DNA from: CAVQWT01 sp963810815
GTDB lineage: Bacteria; Pseudomonadota; Gammaproteobacteria; Burkholderiales; Casimicrobiaceae
Assembly (NCBI GenBank): GCA_963810815.1
Contig: CAWEPB010000009.1
Location: forward strand, 62,001-126,000
Reading direction: 5' to 3'
Length of the DNA stretch: 64,000 nt
Below are positions 42,737 through 50,815 of this stretch, one piece after another. The notes below the pieces were generated by a model. That model had not been told where the DNA came from. It did no database searches and saw only the letters and a program-made list of their open reading frames with translations. Both the position numbers and the translations under genes were made by a program. Every line of letters starts with the position of its first letter. The first letter of the stretch is position 1.

Positions 42737-43588
42737 GTGCCCATCGCATCGCTCGACCATCTCACGTTGTTCGAATTGACGCCACCGGAACTGGTCGAGG
42801 CCGCCAGCGCGTCCGGGTTCACCCACGTCGGCCTGCGGCTCCATCCGGCGGCGCCGCCGGGCGAACGTCAGCATCCGATGCTGGGCGATTCGCCGATGCG
42901 ACGCGAAACCCTCGCGCGGATGCGCGACACCGGCGTGGCCGCGCTCGACTTCGGCGTGTTCAGGCTGAAGCGCGGCGTCGACCTGGCGGCGTTCGAACCG
43001 GTGCTGGAGTCCGCCGCGGTACTGGGAGCAGGGGAGGCGGTGGTCAACGGGGACGAGCCGGATCCGCGGGTGCTCGCCGATCTGCTGCACCGACTCTGCG
43101 AGCTCGGGAGCAGGTACGGCATCCGGATGAACCTCGAGCCGACGCCCTGGACCGGGATTCCGAACATCGGCGCGGCGGTGGCGGTCATCGAGGCGTGCGA
43201 CCACCCGGGGGCACGATTGATGATCGACACGATCCATGTCGACCGTTCCGGCGGAACGCCCTCCGATCTCGCCGCGGTGCCGCCCACGCTGATCGACTAC
43301 ATCCAGGTCTGCGATGCTGCCGGGCCCCGGCCGGCGGATTTCGAAACGATGATCTACCAGGCGCGCAACGAGCGGGCCTTTCCCGGCGACGGAAACCTCG
43401 ACCTGGTCGGCATGCTGGCCGTGCTTCCGAACGGGGTGCCATTGAGTCTCGAGGCACCGGTGAAGTCCCTGGCGGAGCGACTGAACCCGGTCGAACGCGC
43501 GCAGCGCGGCCGGCAGGCAATGGCAGCGCTCGTGGCCGCCGTCGACGCTCGCCGCAAGGCGATGGTCGGAGCCGCAGGGTCGCGATAG
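42737..43588 (+). CDS. AP-endonuclease-2-type TIM barrel, 3-dehydroshikimate-dehydratase-like
   Basis: Protein of 283 residues of the sugar-phosphate isomerase/epimerase family. Metal-site residues expected for QuiC-type dehydratases are intact: Glu in MNLEPTPW, Asp/His in MIDTIHVD, Gln in YIQVCDA, Glu in LSLEAPV, and the NERAFPGDG loop. It is the best candidate in the window for a true 3-dehydroshikimate dehydratase, but related isomerases cannot be excluded. GTG was chosen as start because it gives the normal N-terminus for the family; an ATG 96 bases upstream overlaps the SDR gene. Confidence 0.77.
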   Translation: MPIASLDHLTLFELTPPELVEAASASGFTHVGLRLHPAAPPGERQHPMLGDSPMRRETLARMRDTGVAALDFGVFRLKRGVDLAAFEPVLESAAVLGAGEAVVNGDEPDPRVLADLLHRLCELGSRYGIRMNLEPTPWTGIPNIGAAVAVIEACDHPGARLMIDTIHVDRSGGTPSDLAAVPPTLIDYIQVCDAAGPRPADFETMIYQARNERAFPGDGNLDLVGMLAVLPNGVPLSLEAPVKSLAERLNPVERAQRGRQAMAALVAAVDARRKAMVGAAGSR

Positions 43589-43639
43589 CGGTTCCACCGG
43601 TTCCCTGCGCGCGACGAAGCCACTCGGAAGGGCAACCAC

Positions 43640-43774
43640 ATGCAGGCGACACGGCGACACTCCGACAGCACACCGACCCAGGTGGCGGTCATCACCGGCG
43701 GTGCGGGAGGCATCGGCAGGGCGATCGCCTATCGTCTGGCCCGCTCCGGCGTCGTGAGCGCGCCATCGCCATGA
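43640..43774 (+). pseudogene. Truncated SDR gene (N-terminal 44 residues)
   Basis: Has a good ribosome site (GGAAGGG) and encodes the SDR start VAVITGGAGGIGRAIAYRLA with the dinucleotide motif, then five unrelated residues and a stop. The stop overlaps the Gfo/Idh start as ATGA. The catalytic Ser/Tyr/Lys part is absent, so this is a deletion remnant that now acts at most as a translational leader. Confidence 0.65.
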
Positions 43775-44835
43775 ACCGGACGCGCATCGCCGTTGCCGGC
43801 GCGGGCACCATCGGCGTCGAGCACATGGCGCTGGCGCGAGGGAGCGCGACCTGCACGCTGTGCGCCGTCGTCGATCCCGCGCCCGCCGCGCGGGACCTGG
43901 CCGCGCGCGCCGGGGTGCCGCTGTACCCGACGCTCGACGCGCTGTTCGCCGGCACGGCGGTCGACGGCGTGGTGGTGGCCACGCCGAACCGGTTCCACGT
44001 CGAGCACGCGCTGCGGTGCATCGAGAGGGGCCTTCCCGTGCTGCTGGAAAAGCCGGTTGCCGCGACGGTGGCCGAGGCCGAGCGGCTCGCCGGGATCGTC
44101 GAATCGATGGGCGCCCGGGTGCTGGTCGGGCACCACCGCGCGCACAGCCCGATCATGGCGCGGGCGAAGGCGGTGATCGACCAGGGGCGGCTCGGCCGGA
44201 TCGTTGCGGTCACCGGCAGCGCGCTGTTCTTCAAGCCCGACCACTACTTCGACGACGGGCCCTGGCGCCGCGAGCCTGGCGGTGGCCCGATACTCATCAA
44301 CATGATCCACGAGGTCCACAACCTGCGCATGCTGTGCGGCGAAATCGTCGCGGTGCAGGCGTTCGCATCGCACGCAGTGCGCGGCTTCCCGGTCGAGGAT
44401 ACCGTGGCGATCAACCTGCGCTTCGCCAGCGGCGCGCTCGGCACGTTCATGCTCTCGGACACAGCCGCCTGCGCCCGCAGTTGGGAGCAGACCTCGCAGG
44501 AGAACAAGGCCTACTCGACCTGCGCCGACGAGGACTGCTACGTCGTCGCCGGCACGTTCGGCTCGCTTTCGGTGCCGACGATGCGGATCAAGTCGTATGC
44601 GAAGGCGGAGGACCGGTCGTGGTGGAAGCCCTTCGTGGCCGGAGTCGTCGACATGGTCCGCGCGGATCCGCTTGCCCTCCAGATGGAGCACTTCGGCGCC
44701 GTGATCCGCGGCGAGGCCCGGCCCCTCGTGACCGTGAGAGACGGCCTCGCCAACCTGCGCGTCACCGAGGCGATCGTCGATGCGGCGCGGACCGGCCTCG
44801 TCGTCGATACCTGCCCCAAGGATCAGGACGGTTGA
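43771..44835 (+). CDS. Gfo/Idh/MocA-family oxidoreductase
   Basis: NAD(P)-dependent dehydrogenase of 354 residues. N-terminal Rossmann motif AVAGAGTIGVEH; signature EKPVA with the catalytic Lys; downstream GGGPILINMIHEVHNLRML carries the His/Asp-type active-site helix. The family includes inositol, quinate/shikimate-like and sugar dehydrogenases. It is translationally linked to the SDR remnant and precedes a canonical AroD gene, so it may oxidise a cyclitol or hydroaromatic substrate. Confidence 0.84.
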   Translation: MNRTRIAVAGAGTIGVEHMALARGSATCTLCAVVDPAPAARDLAARAGVPLYPTLDALFAGTAVDGVVVATPNRFHVEHALRCIERGLPVLLEKPVAATVAEAERLAGIVESMGARVLVGHHRAHSPIMARAKAVIDQGRLGRIVAVTGSALFFKPDHYFDDGPWRREPGGGPILINMIHEVHNLRMLCGEIVAVQAFASHAVRGFPVEDTVAINLRFASGALGTFMLSDTAACARSWEQTSQENKAYSTCADEDCYVVAGTFGSLSVPTMRIKSYAKAEDRSWWKPFVAGVVDMVRADPLALQMEHFGAVIRGEARPLVTVRDGLANLRVTEAIVDAARTGLVVDTCPKDQDG

Positions 44836-45009
44836 TTGGCCGGGACAACCCGACACCCTCTCGGCGGTCGGCTATCGACCGGGCGGGTTCGACGTCACGG
44901 TCCCCGACCGAGCGCCATACGCCGAGGAGACGGCTGTGCGGGTGAACAATTGCTGACCGACAGCGCTGCCACCGCAGTGCGATAATCGAAACTTCGACGG
45001 AGACGGACA

Positions 45010-45789
45010 ATGAGTACGACCAAGGTCATCGACATCCGGGGGCGCAGGCTCGGCGGCGGGACGCCGCTGATCTGCTCTCCGCTCGTGGGCAGGACGCGGG
45101 AGCGCCTGCTCGCCGAGGCGGCGAACGTGGTTGCCAGGCAGCCCGACGTCATCGAATGGCGGGTCGACTACTTCGGCGCGATCGGCGACACGGCCGCGGT
45201 GCTCGACACCGGGCGCGCGCTGCGCGCCGCGGTCGGCGACGCGCCGATCATCTTCACCCGCCGGTCGGTCCGGGAAGGCGGCGAGCCCATCGCGATCGGC
45301 GACGAGGAAGTCGTCGCCCTCTACGACGCGGTCGGCGCGAGCGGGCTGGTCGATTTCCTCGACTTCGAGATGGGCAACGACGGCGAGCAGGTCCGGCGCG
45401 TGCGCGACGGCGCGCGCAGGCACGGCACGCGCGTCATCCTCTCGTACCACAACTTCGAATCCACCCCGGAGACCGACTTCCTGGTCCAGCGGTTCGCGGA
45501 GGCGGAACAGCTCGGCGCCGACGTCGCGAAGGTCGCCGTGATGCCGCGCGACCGCGACGACGTGCTGGCGCTGCTCGCGGCGACGTCGCGGGCGGAAGCC
45601 GGGGCGCGCATTCCGCTGATCAGCATGTCGATGGGGCCGCTCGGCGCGGTGACGCGGATGGTCGGCGGCGTGTTCGGCTCGGCGCTCAGCTTCGCCGTGG
45701 GTGAAGGCAGTTCCGCGCCGGGGCAGATGCCGATCGCCGATCTCAAGACCGTCTACGCCATCATCGGCCGCGCCCGCGGCGGAAGCTGA
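45010..45789 (+). CDS. aroD: Type I 3-dehydroquinate dehydratase
   Basis: AroD of 259 residues with every catalytic residue: EWR, RRSVREGGE, general-base His in LSYHN, Schiff-base Lys174 in DVAKVAVMPR, Arg in VTRMVGG, Ser/Gln in SAPGQ. It dehydrates 3-dehydroquinate to 3-dehydroshikimate. Biosynthesis in this group usually uses type II AroQ, so a type I enzyme in a catabolic locus suggests quinate degradation. About 60-65% identical by eye to the Lys-less paralogue at 32.8 kb, so the two arose by duplication. Confidence 0.9.
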   Translation: MSTTKVIDIRGRRLGGGTPLICSPLVGRTRERLLAEAANVVARQPDVIEWRVDYFGAIGDTAAVLDTGRALRAAVGDAPIIFTRRSVREGGEPIAIGDEEVVALYDAVGASGLVDFLDFEMGNDGEQVRRVRDGARRHGTRVILSYHNFESTPETDFLVQRFAEAEQLGADVAKVAVMPRDRDDVLALLAATSRAEAGARIPLISMSMGPLGAVTRMVGGVFGSALSFAVGEGSSAPGQMPIADLKTVYAIIGRARGGS

Positions 45790-45800
45790 CGGCCACCGGC

Positions 45801-45806
45801 TATAAT
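45801..45806 (+). promoter_or_regulatory. -10 element of the RNase gene
   Basis: A perfect TATAAT, 50 bases before the RNase II-family start and eleven bases after the aroD stop. No clear -35. It marks the border between the catabolic locus and the housekeeping block. Confidence 0.5.
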
Positions 45807-45855
45807 CCGGGCCCAAGCGGCGTGCGAGCGGCCGCGCCCGCCCCGGTTCCCTCCC

Positions 45856-47706
45856 ATGCACGTCTTTTTCGAGGACGACGGCCAGCTCAAGGCCGGCACC
45901 GTCCTTGCCGACAACGACACCTCGCTGCAGGTAGAAGCCGCGTCCGGCAAGCGCCTGAAGATCAAGGCCGGCGCGGTGCTGCTGCGCTTCACCGCGCCGG
46001 CCCCGACGGCGCTCGTCGCCGAGGCGCAGCAGCTCGCCAGCGGGCTCGACCCCGACTTTCTTTGGGAGGTTTCCGGCGCCGACGAGTTCGGCTTCGACGA
46101 CCTCGCCCGCGAGTACTACGGCCACGCGCCGGCGCCGACCGAGGCGGCGGCGGTGGCGATCGCGCTCGCCGCGGTGCCGATGTACTTCTACAAGCGCGGC
46201 AAGGGCCGGTACCGCAAGGCCCCGCCCGACGCGCTGAAGGCGGCGCTGGCGTCGGTCGAGCGCCGGAAGCGCGAGGCGGAGCAGGTCGACCGGTGGGTCG
46301 CGGAACTGGCCGAGGGCCGACTGCCCGAGGCGCTGCAGGCGAAGACCGTGGCGCTGCTGCACCGGCCGGACAAGCAGTCGCTGGAATGGAAGGCGCTGGC
46401 CGCCGCCTGCGAGGCGCAGCAGACGAATCCGCTGGCGCTGCTCGCCGCCTGCGGCGCGATACCTTCGACGCACGAGTACCACTTCGACGCGTTCCTGACG
46501 CAGGCGTTTCCGCGCGGGACGGGGTTTGCCGCGTGGACCGTGCCGCCGTCGCCGCCCGAGCTGCCGCTGCACGGCGTGCGCGCGTTCTCGATCGACGATG
46601 CCAGCACCACCGAGATCGACGACGCGTTCTCGGTGCGCGAGCTTCCCGGCGGCAACTGGGAACTCGGCATCCACATCGCGTGCCCGGCGCTCGCGGTCGC
46701 CCCCGGCAGCACGCTCGACGCCATCGCGCGCGAGCGGCTGTCGACCGTCTACATGCCGGGACGCAAGATCACGATGCTGCCCGACCCGGTCGTCGCGGCG
46801 TTCACGCTGGCCGAGGGCACGACGCCGCCGGTGCTGTCGCTGGTCGCCGAGGTCTCGCCCGACGGCGAGGTGCTGCGCCACGAAACGCGCGTCCAGCGCG
46901 TGCCGGTGGCGGCGAACCTGCGCCTCGACGCGATCGGCGAGGACTTCGCCAGCGACCTGCCGTCGCCGTCCGACCCGCCGTGGACGCCCGAACTGCGCGT
47001 GCTCTGGCGCGTCGCGCAGCGGCTGTTCGCCGCGCGCGGCAAGAACGACATCCAGCGCGTCGACTACAGCTTCGACGTCGACTGGACGGTGCCCGGCTGG
47101 GGCGGCGAGCCGGGACGCGTCGCGATCGTGCCGCGGCCGCGCGGCAGTCCGCTCGACAAGCTCGTCGCCGAGCTGATGATCTTCGTCAACAGCACCTGGG
47201 GCCGGCGGCTCGCCGATGCGCAGGTGGCGGGGCTGTACCGGACGCAGTCGGCGGGCAAGGTCAAGATGAGCACGCGGCCGGGCGAGCATCAGGGGCTGGG
47301 TGTCGCCCACTACCTGTGGGCAAGCTCCCCGCTGCGCCGCTACAGCGACCTGGTCAACCAGCGGCAGCTGGTCGCCGTCGTCACCGGCGAGAAGCCGCCG
47401 TACGCCGACAACGACGCCGACCTGTTCGCCGCGCTGGCCGACTTCGAGGCGACCTACGCGCAGTACGCCGAGTTCCAGGACCGGATGGAGCACTACTGGT
47501 GCCTGCGCTGGCTGCTGCAGGAGGGCGTCACCGAGACGGTGGCCACGGTGATCCGGGACAACCTCGTCCGCTTCGACCGGCTGCCGCTGGTGCTGCGCCT
47601 CGCCGACCTGCCGGCGCTGGCACCCGACAGCGGCGTGCGCGTCGGCATCGTCCGCGTCGACCTGCTCGCCGCGACGCTCGAGTGCCGCTACGCCGGTCCG
47701 GCGTGA
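45856..47706 (+). CDS. RNase II/VacB-family 3'-5' exoribonuclease
   Basis: Exoribonuclease of 616 residues. The RNB catalytic domain (about 235-550) has the metal-binding Asp cluster in SIDDASTTEIDDAFSV and the closing motif ASSPLRRYSDLVNQRQL. The N-terminal part is the divergent cold-shock-like region of the betaproteobacterial form, and no clear S1 domain of full RNase R follows, so it is the shorter RNase II-like type. It begins a block shared by many betaproteobacteria: exonuclease, tonB, aroE, mtgA. Confidence 0.85.
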   Translation: MHVFFEDDGQLKAGTVLADNDTSLQVEAASGKRLKIKAGAVLLRFTAPAPTALVAEAQQLASGLDPDFLWEVSGADEFGFDDLAREYYGHAPAPTEAAAVAIALAAVPMYFYKRGKGRYRKAPPDALKAALASVERRKREAEQVDRWVAELAEGRLPEALQAKTVALLHRPDKQSLEWKALAAACEAQQTNPLALLAACGAIPSTHEYHFDAFLTQAFPRGTGFAAWTVPPSPPELPLHGVRAFSIDDASTTEIDDAFSVRELPGGNWELGIHIACPALAVAPGSTLDAIARERLSTVYMPGRKITMLPDPVVAAFTLAEGTTPPVLSLVAEVSPDGEVLRHETRVQRVPVAANLRLDAIGEDFASDLPSPSDPPWTPELRVLWRVAQRLFAARGKNDIQRVDYSFDVDWTVPGWGGEPGRVAIVPRPRGSPLDKLVAELMIFVNSTWGRRLADAQVAGLYRTQSAGKVKMSTRPGEHQGLGVAHYLWASSPLRRYSDLVNQRQLVAVVTGEKPPYADNDADLFAALADFEATYAQYAEFQDRMEHYWCLRWLLQEGVTETVATVIRDNLVRFDRLPLVLRLADLPALAPDSGVRVGIVRVDLLAATLECRYAGPA

Positions 47707-47787
47707 CCGCGGCGGACGGTACCGCGTCGACCTGCCCGCGGCGAGGGCGAACCGGCGCGATCGCCCGGGCGTCCGGCCCGGCGCGAA

Positions 47788-47816
47788 GCCGCCCCCGCGG
47801 CGCCCGCGGGGGCGGC
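47788..47816. terminator. 13-bp perfect hairpin before tonB
   Basis: GCCGCCCCCGCGG, three-base loop, then its exact complement. It lies 80 bases after the RNase stop and ends one base before a TACAAT -10-like box. Probably terminates the RNase transcript despite lacking a T-run. Confidence 0.5.
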
Positions 47817-47820
47817 TACA

Positions 47821-49128
47821 ATGACGTTGGCATCACGCCGAATCGCGCCCCGAACCCCCTTGCCGCGCCAACCCGCACCGCCGAAAGTGAAGCCGTCACC
47901 GCCCCCCGCGGAGGCCGCGGCTGCGCCGGCGCCGGCGCGCGTCGCCGGGAAGCGGGCTCCTGCAGCGGCCCCGGCCGCCGCCAAGCCGGCGGCGCGCTCG
48001 ACCGCGGCCGCGGCGAAGCCGGCGGCGCCTACGCCCTCGACTGCGGCGAAGCCGGCTTCGCCTGCGTCCCCCACTCCGACGCGGAAGTCCCCGGCCAAGC
48101 GCACCCCGGCGGTCGCCGTGAGCGCCGGCGGCGCCGAATCGGGGGGCGCGGCGGTCAAGCCGGCAGCGCCCGCCGCGAGGCGCAAGCCCACGGCCGCGGC
48201 CGGAGCGACCACCGCGGCAGCCCCGGGCTTGGCCGCCGCCGGCAATCCGGTCTGGCTGCCGACGGGTCCGCGCGACGACCGGGCCGAGCGGATGCTTTAC
48301 TACGCGCTCGCGGTGTCGATCGCCCTCCACGCCGTCGTGCTGGCGATCAAGTTCCAGCCGTTCGACCTCAAGAAGATGCTGGATCGCGGCCCGCCGCTCG
48401 AGGTGGCGCTGGTCAACGCCAAGACCAAGGCGAAGCCGACCAAGGCCGACATCCTGGCGCAGGCCAACCTGGACGGCGGCGGCAACACCGACGCCGACCG
48501 GCGCGCGAAGTCGCCGCTGCCGGTGTTGCCGAAGGACAGCCCGAACAACGAGATCAGCGTCGCCACGAAGAAGGTGCAGGAACTCGAGCGGGCGACGCAG
48601 GAGCTGATGACGCGGCTGAAGAGCACGCCGACCGCGCCCGCGCAGCCGAAGCCCACCGAGGCGACCGATCCGTCGGAGCTGCCCTCGTCGACCGAGCTGA
48701 TGCAGCGCACGCTCGAGGCGATGAAGCTCGAGGCGCAGATCGCGAAGGACATGGAGGCGTACCAGAAGCGGCCGAAGCGCCGCTTCGTCGGGGCGCGCGC
48801 CGAGGAGTACCGCTTCGCGCGCTACGTCGAGGACTGGCGGCTCAAGATCGAGCGCGTCGGCAACCTCAACTACCCGGAAGCCGCGCGGCAGCTGAAGCTC
48901 TACGGCAACCTGCTGATCACCGTCTCGATCAAGTCGGACGGCAGCCTCGAGGCGGTCGAGATCGATCGCTCGTCCGGCCACCGGGTGCTGGACGCCGCCG
49001 CGGTGAAGATCGTCGAGATGTCGGCGCCGTTCGCGGCGTTCCCGCCGGACATCCGGCGCGACACCGACATCCTGCACATCACGCGCACCTGGACCTTCAC
49101 CAAGGGCGACGAACTCGTGTCCCAGTGA
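47821..49128 (+). CDS. tonB: TonB-family energy transducer with long Ala/Pro/Lys-rich N-terminus
   Basis: Up to 435 residues. A single membrane segment at about 160-176 (MLYYALAVSIALHAVVLAIK) has the SxxxH signature of TonB. A periplasmic linker follows, then the C-terminal TonB domain (about 345-430; DWRLKIERVGNLNYPEAARQ, YGNLLITVSIKSDGSL). The 155 residues before the membrane segment are Ala/Pro/Lys-rich, unlike the short cytoplasmic tail of classical TonB. The first ATG overlaps a TACAAT box, so the true start may be further in; in-frame TTG 47827, GTG 47887 and GTG 48118 are options. It ends ten bases before aroE. Confidence 0.82.
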   Translation: MTLASRRIAPRTPLPRQPAPPKVKPSPPPAEAAAAPAPARVAGKRAPAAAPAAAKPAARSTAAAAKPAAPTPSTAAKPASPASPTPTRKSPAKRTPAVAVSAGGAESGGAAVKPAAPAARRKPTAAAGATTAAAPGLAAAGNPVWLPTGPRDDRAERMLYYALAVSIALHAVVLAIKFQPFDLKKMLDRGPPLEVALVNAKTKAKPTKADILAQANLDGGGNTDADRRAKSPLPVLPKDSPNNEISVATKKVQELERATQELMTRLKSTPTAPAQPKPTEATDPSELPSSTELMQRTLEAMKLEAQIAKDMEAYQKRPKRRFVGARAEEYRFARYVEDWRLKIERVGNLNYPEAARQLKLYGNLLITVSIKSDGSLEAVEIDRSSGHRVLDAAAVKIVEMSAPFAAFPPDIRRDTDILHITRTWTFTKGDELVSQ

Positions 49129-49138
49129 CCGCACCGAC

Positions 49139-49972
49139 ATGACCGATCGCTACGCCGTCGTCGGCAACCCCGTCGCGCATTCGAAGTCGCCGCAGATCCA
49201 CGCGGCCTTCGCCCAGGCCACCGGCCAGGACATGAGCTACGAGCGCCTGCTCGCGCCGCTGGGCGACTTCGACGCGACCGTCGACGCGTTCGCCCGCGCG
49301 GGCGGCCGCGGCCTCAACGTGACGGTGCCGTTCAAGCTCGAGGCGTTCGCCCTCGCCAGCGCGCATTCCGCCCGCGCCGGCGCCGCCGGCGCCGTCAACA
49401 CGCTGGCCCGCCGGGGCGACGGCTGGTTCGGCGACAACACCGACGGCGCCGGCGTCGTGCGCGACCTCACCGTCAACCTCGGCGTGGACATCTCGGGCCG
49501 CGACGTGCTGGTGCTGGGCGCCGGCGGCGCGACGCGCGGCATCCTCGATCCGCTGCTCGCGCAGCACCCGCGCTCGCTGGTCGTCAGCAACCGGACGCCG
49601 GAAAAGGCGGTCGAGCTCGCGCGCCGGTTCGCCGCCGACGGGCCGGTCAGCGCCGCGGCGACCGACGCGCTGGCCGGACGGCGCTTCGACCTGGTGATCA
49701 ACTCGACCAGCGCGAGCCTCGGCGCCGGGGTCGACGCCCCGTGGCCGTGGCCCGCGACGGTGTTCGCGCCCGGCGCGCTGGCCTACGACCTCGTCTACGC
49801 CGACGTGCCGACGCGCTTCCTCCAGTGGGCGAAGGCCTCCGGCGCCGCGCTCGCCGTCGACGGCCTGGGCATGCTGATCGAGCAGGCGGCCGAGAGCTTC
49901 CTGCTGTGGCGCGGCATCCGGCCCGACACGGCGCCGGTGTTCGCGCTGCTGCGCCCGGGCGCGGCGCGCTGA
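49139..49972 (+). CDS. aroE: Shikimate dehydrogenase (biosynthetic)
   Basis: AroE of 277 residues with the full shikimate site: Ser/Ser in AHSKSP, Lys in NVTVPFK, Asn in AVNTL, Asp in DNTDGAG. The cofactor loop SNRTPEKA is that of NADP enzymes. It makes shikimate in aromatic amino-acid synthesis. Serves as the in-window reference for the altered AroE-like protein at 33.6 kb. Confidence 0.93.
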   Translation: MTDRYAVVGNPVAHSKSPQIHAAFAQATGQDMSYERLLAPLGDFDATVDAFARAGGRGLNVTVPFKLEAFALASAHSARAGAAGAVNTLARRGDGWFGDNTDGAGVVRDLTVNLGVDISGRDVLVLGAGGATRGILDPLLAQHPRSLVVSNRTPEKAVELARRFAADGPVSAAATDALAGRRFDLVINSTSASLGAGVDAPWPWPATVFAPGALAYDLVYADVPTRFLQWAKASGAALAVDGLGMLIEQAAESFLLWRGIRPDTAPVFALLRPGAAR

Positions 49973-50009
49973 CCGCGCGCGGTCGCGGCACATGGCCAGG
50001 AGCGGACGC

Positions 50010-50723
50010 ATGACCTCGCGCGGTCGGGTCCCGACGGCGATGCGCATCGTCGGCTGGGCGCTGGCGGCGGTCGCCGTCGTCGTGCTGGCCTGGTTCGCCT
50101 GGGTCGGCGGCCACATCCTGTGGTGGCGCTGGAATCCGCCGGTCGAGACCGCGTTCATGGCGCAGCGCCTCGAGGAACTGCGGGCGAAGGATCCGAAGGC
50201 GAAGCTGCGCTACACCTGGGTGCCCTACGACCGGATCTCGCCGCACCTGAAGCGGGCGATGATCGCCGCCGAGGACGCCAAGTTCGTCGACCACGACGGC
50301 TTCGATTGGGACGGCATCCGGAAGGCGATGGAAAAGAACGAGCGACGCGGCCGCGTCGTCGCCGGCGGCTCGACCATCTCGCAGCAGCTCGCCAAGAACC
50401 TGTTCCTGTCGCCGGCCAAGACGTACACCCGCAAGGTGCAGGAGGCGGCGATCACGCTGATGCTCGAGGTGCTGCTGCCCAAGCAGCGCATCTTCGAGCT
50501 CTACCTCAACGTCATCGAGTGGGGCAGCGGCGTGTTCGGCGCGGAGGCGGCGGCGCAGCGCCACTTCGGCGTCTCGGCCGCGCGCCTCGGGCCCGAACAG
50601 GCGGCGCGCCTCGCGGCGATGGTGCCCAGCCCGCGCGTGTTCGAGCGCAATCCCGGCTCGTCGTACCTCGCCAACCGCACCGCGACGATCCTGGCGCGGA
50701 TGCCGTCGGCGGAGCTGCCGTAG
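50010..50723 (+). CDS. mtgA: Monofunctional peptidoglycan glycosyltransferase
   Basis: GT51 enzyme of 237 residues with one N-terminal membrane anchor (about 11-30). Motifs: EDAKFVDHDGFDW with the catalytic Glu, GGSTISQQLAKNLFLS, and RKVQEAAITLMLE. It polymerises lipid II into glycan strands at the outer face of the inner membrane. AGGAG lies seven bases before this ATG; the ATG six codons upstream has no such site. Confidence 0.92.
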   Translation: MTSRGRVPTAMRIVGWALAAVAVVVLAWFAWVGGHILWWRWNPPVETAFMAQRLEELRAKDPKAKLRYTWVPYDRISPHLKRAMIAAEDAKFVDHDGFDWDGIRKAMEKNERRGRVVAGGSTISQQLAKNLFLSPAKTYTRKVQEAAITLMLEVLLPKQRIFELYLNVIEWGSGVFGAEAAAQRHFGVSAARLGPEQAARLAAMVPSPRVFERNPGSSYLANRTATILARMPSAELP

Positions 50724-50755
50724 CGCCGCCGGTGGCGACCGCCGGCGCCGGCGCG

Positions 50756-50761
50756 TAGAAT
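50756..50761 (+). promoter_or_regulatory. -10 element of mgtE
   Basis: TAGAAT, five of six to consensus, 54 bases before the mgtE start. No -35 recognised. Confidence 0.35.
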
Positions 50762-50815
50762 CCGCGCAGTTCCCGGTTTCCTTCGGCCACTTCCCCCCTT
50801 GAGCGCGACCGTCCC

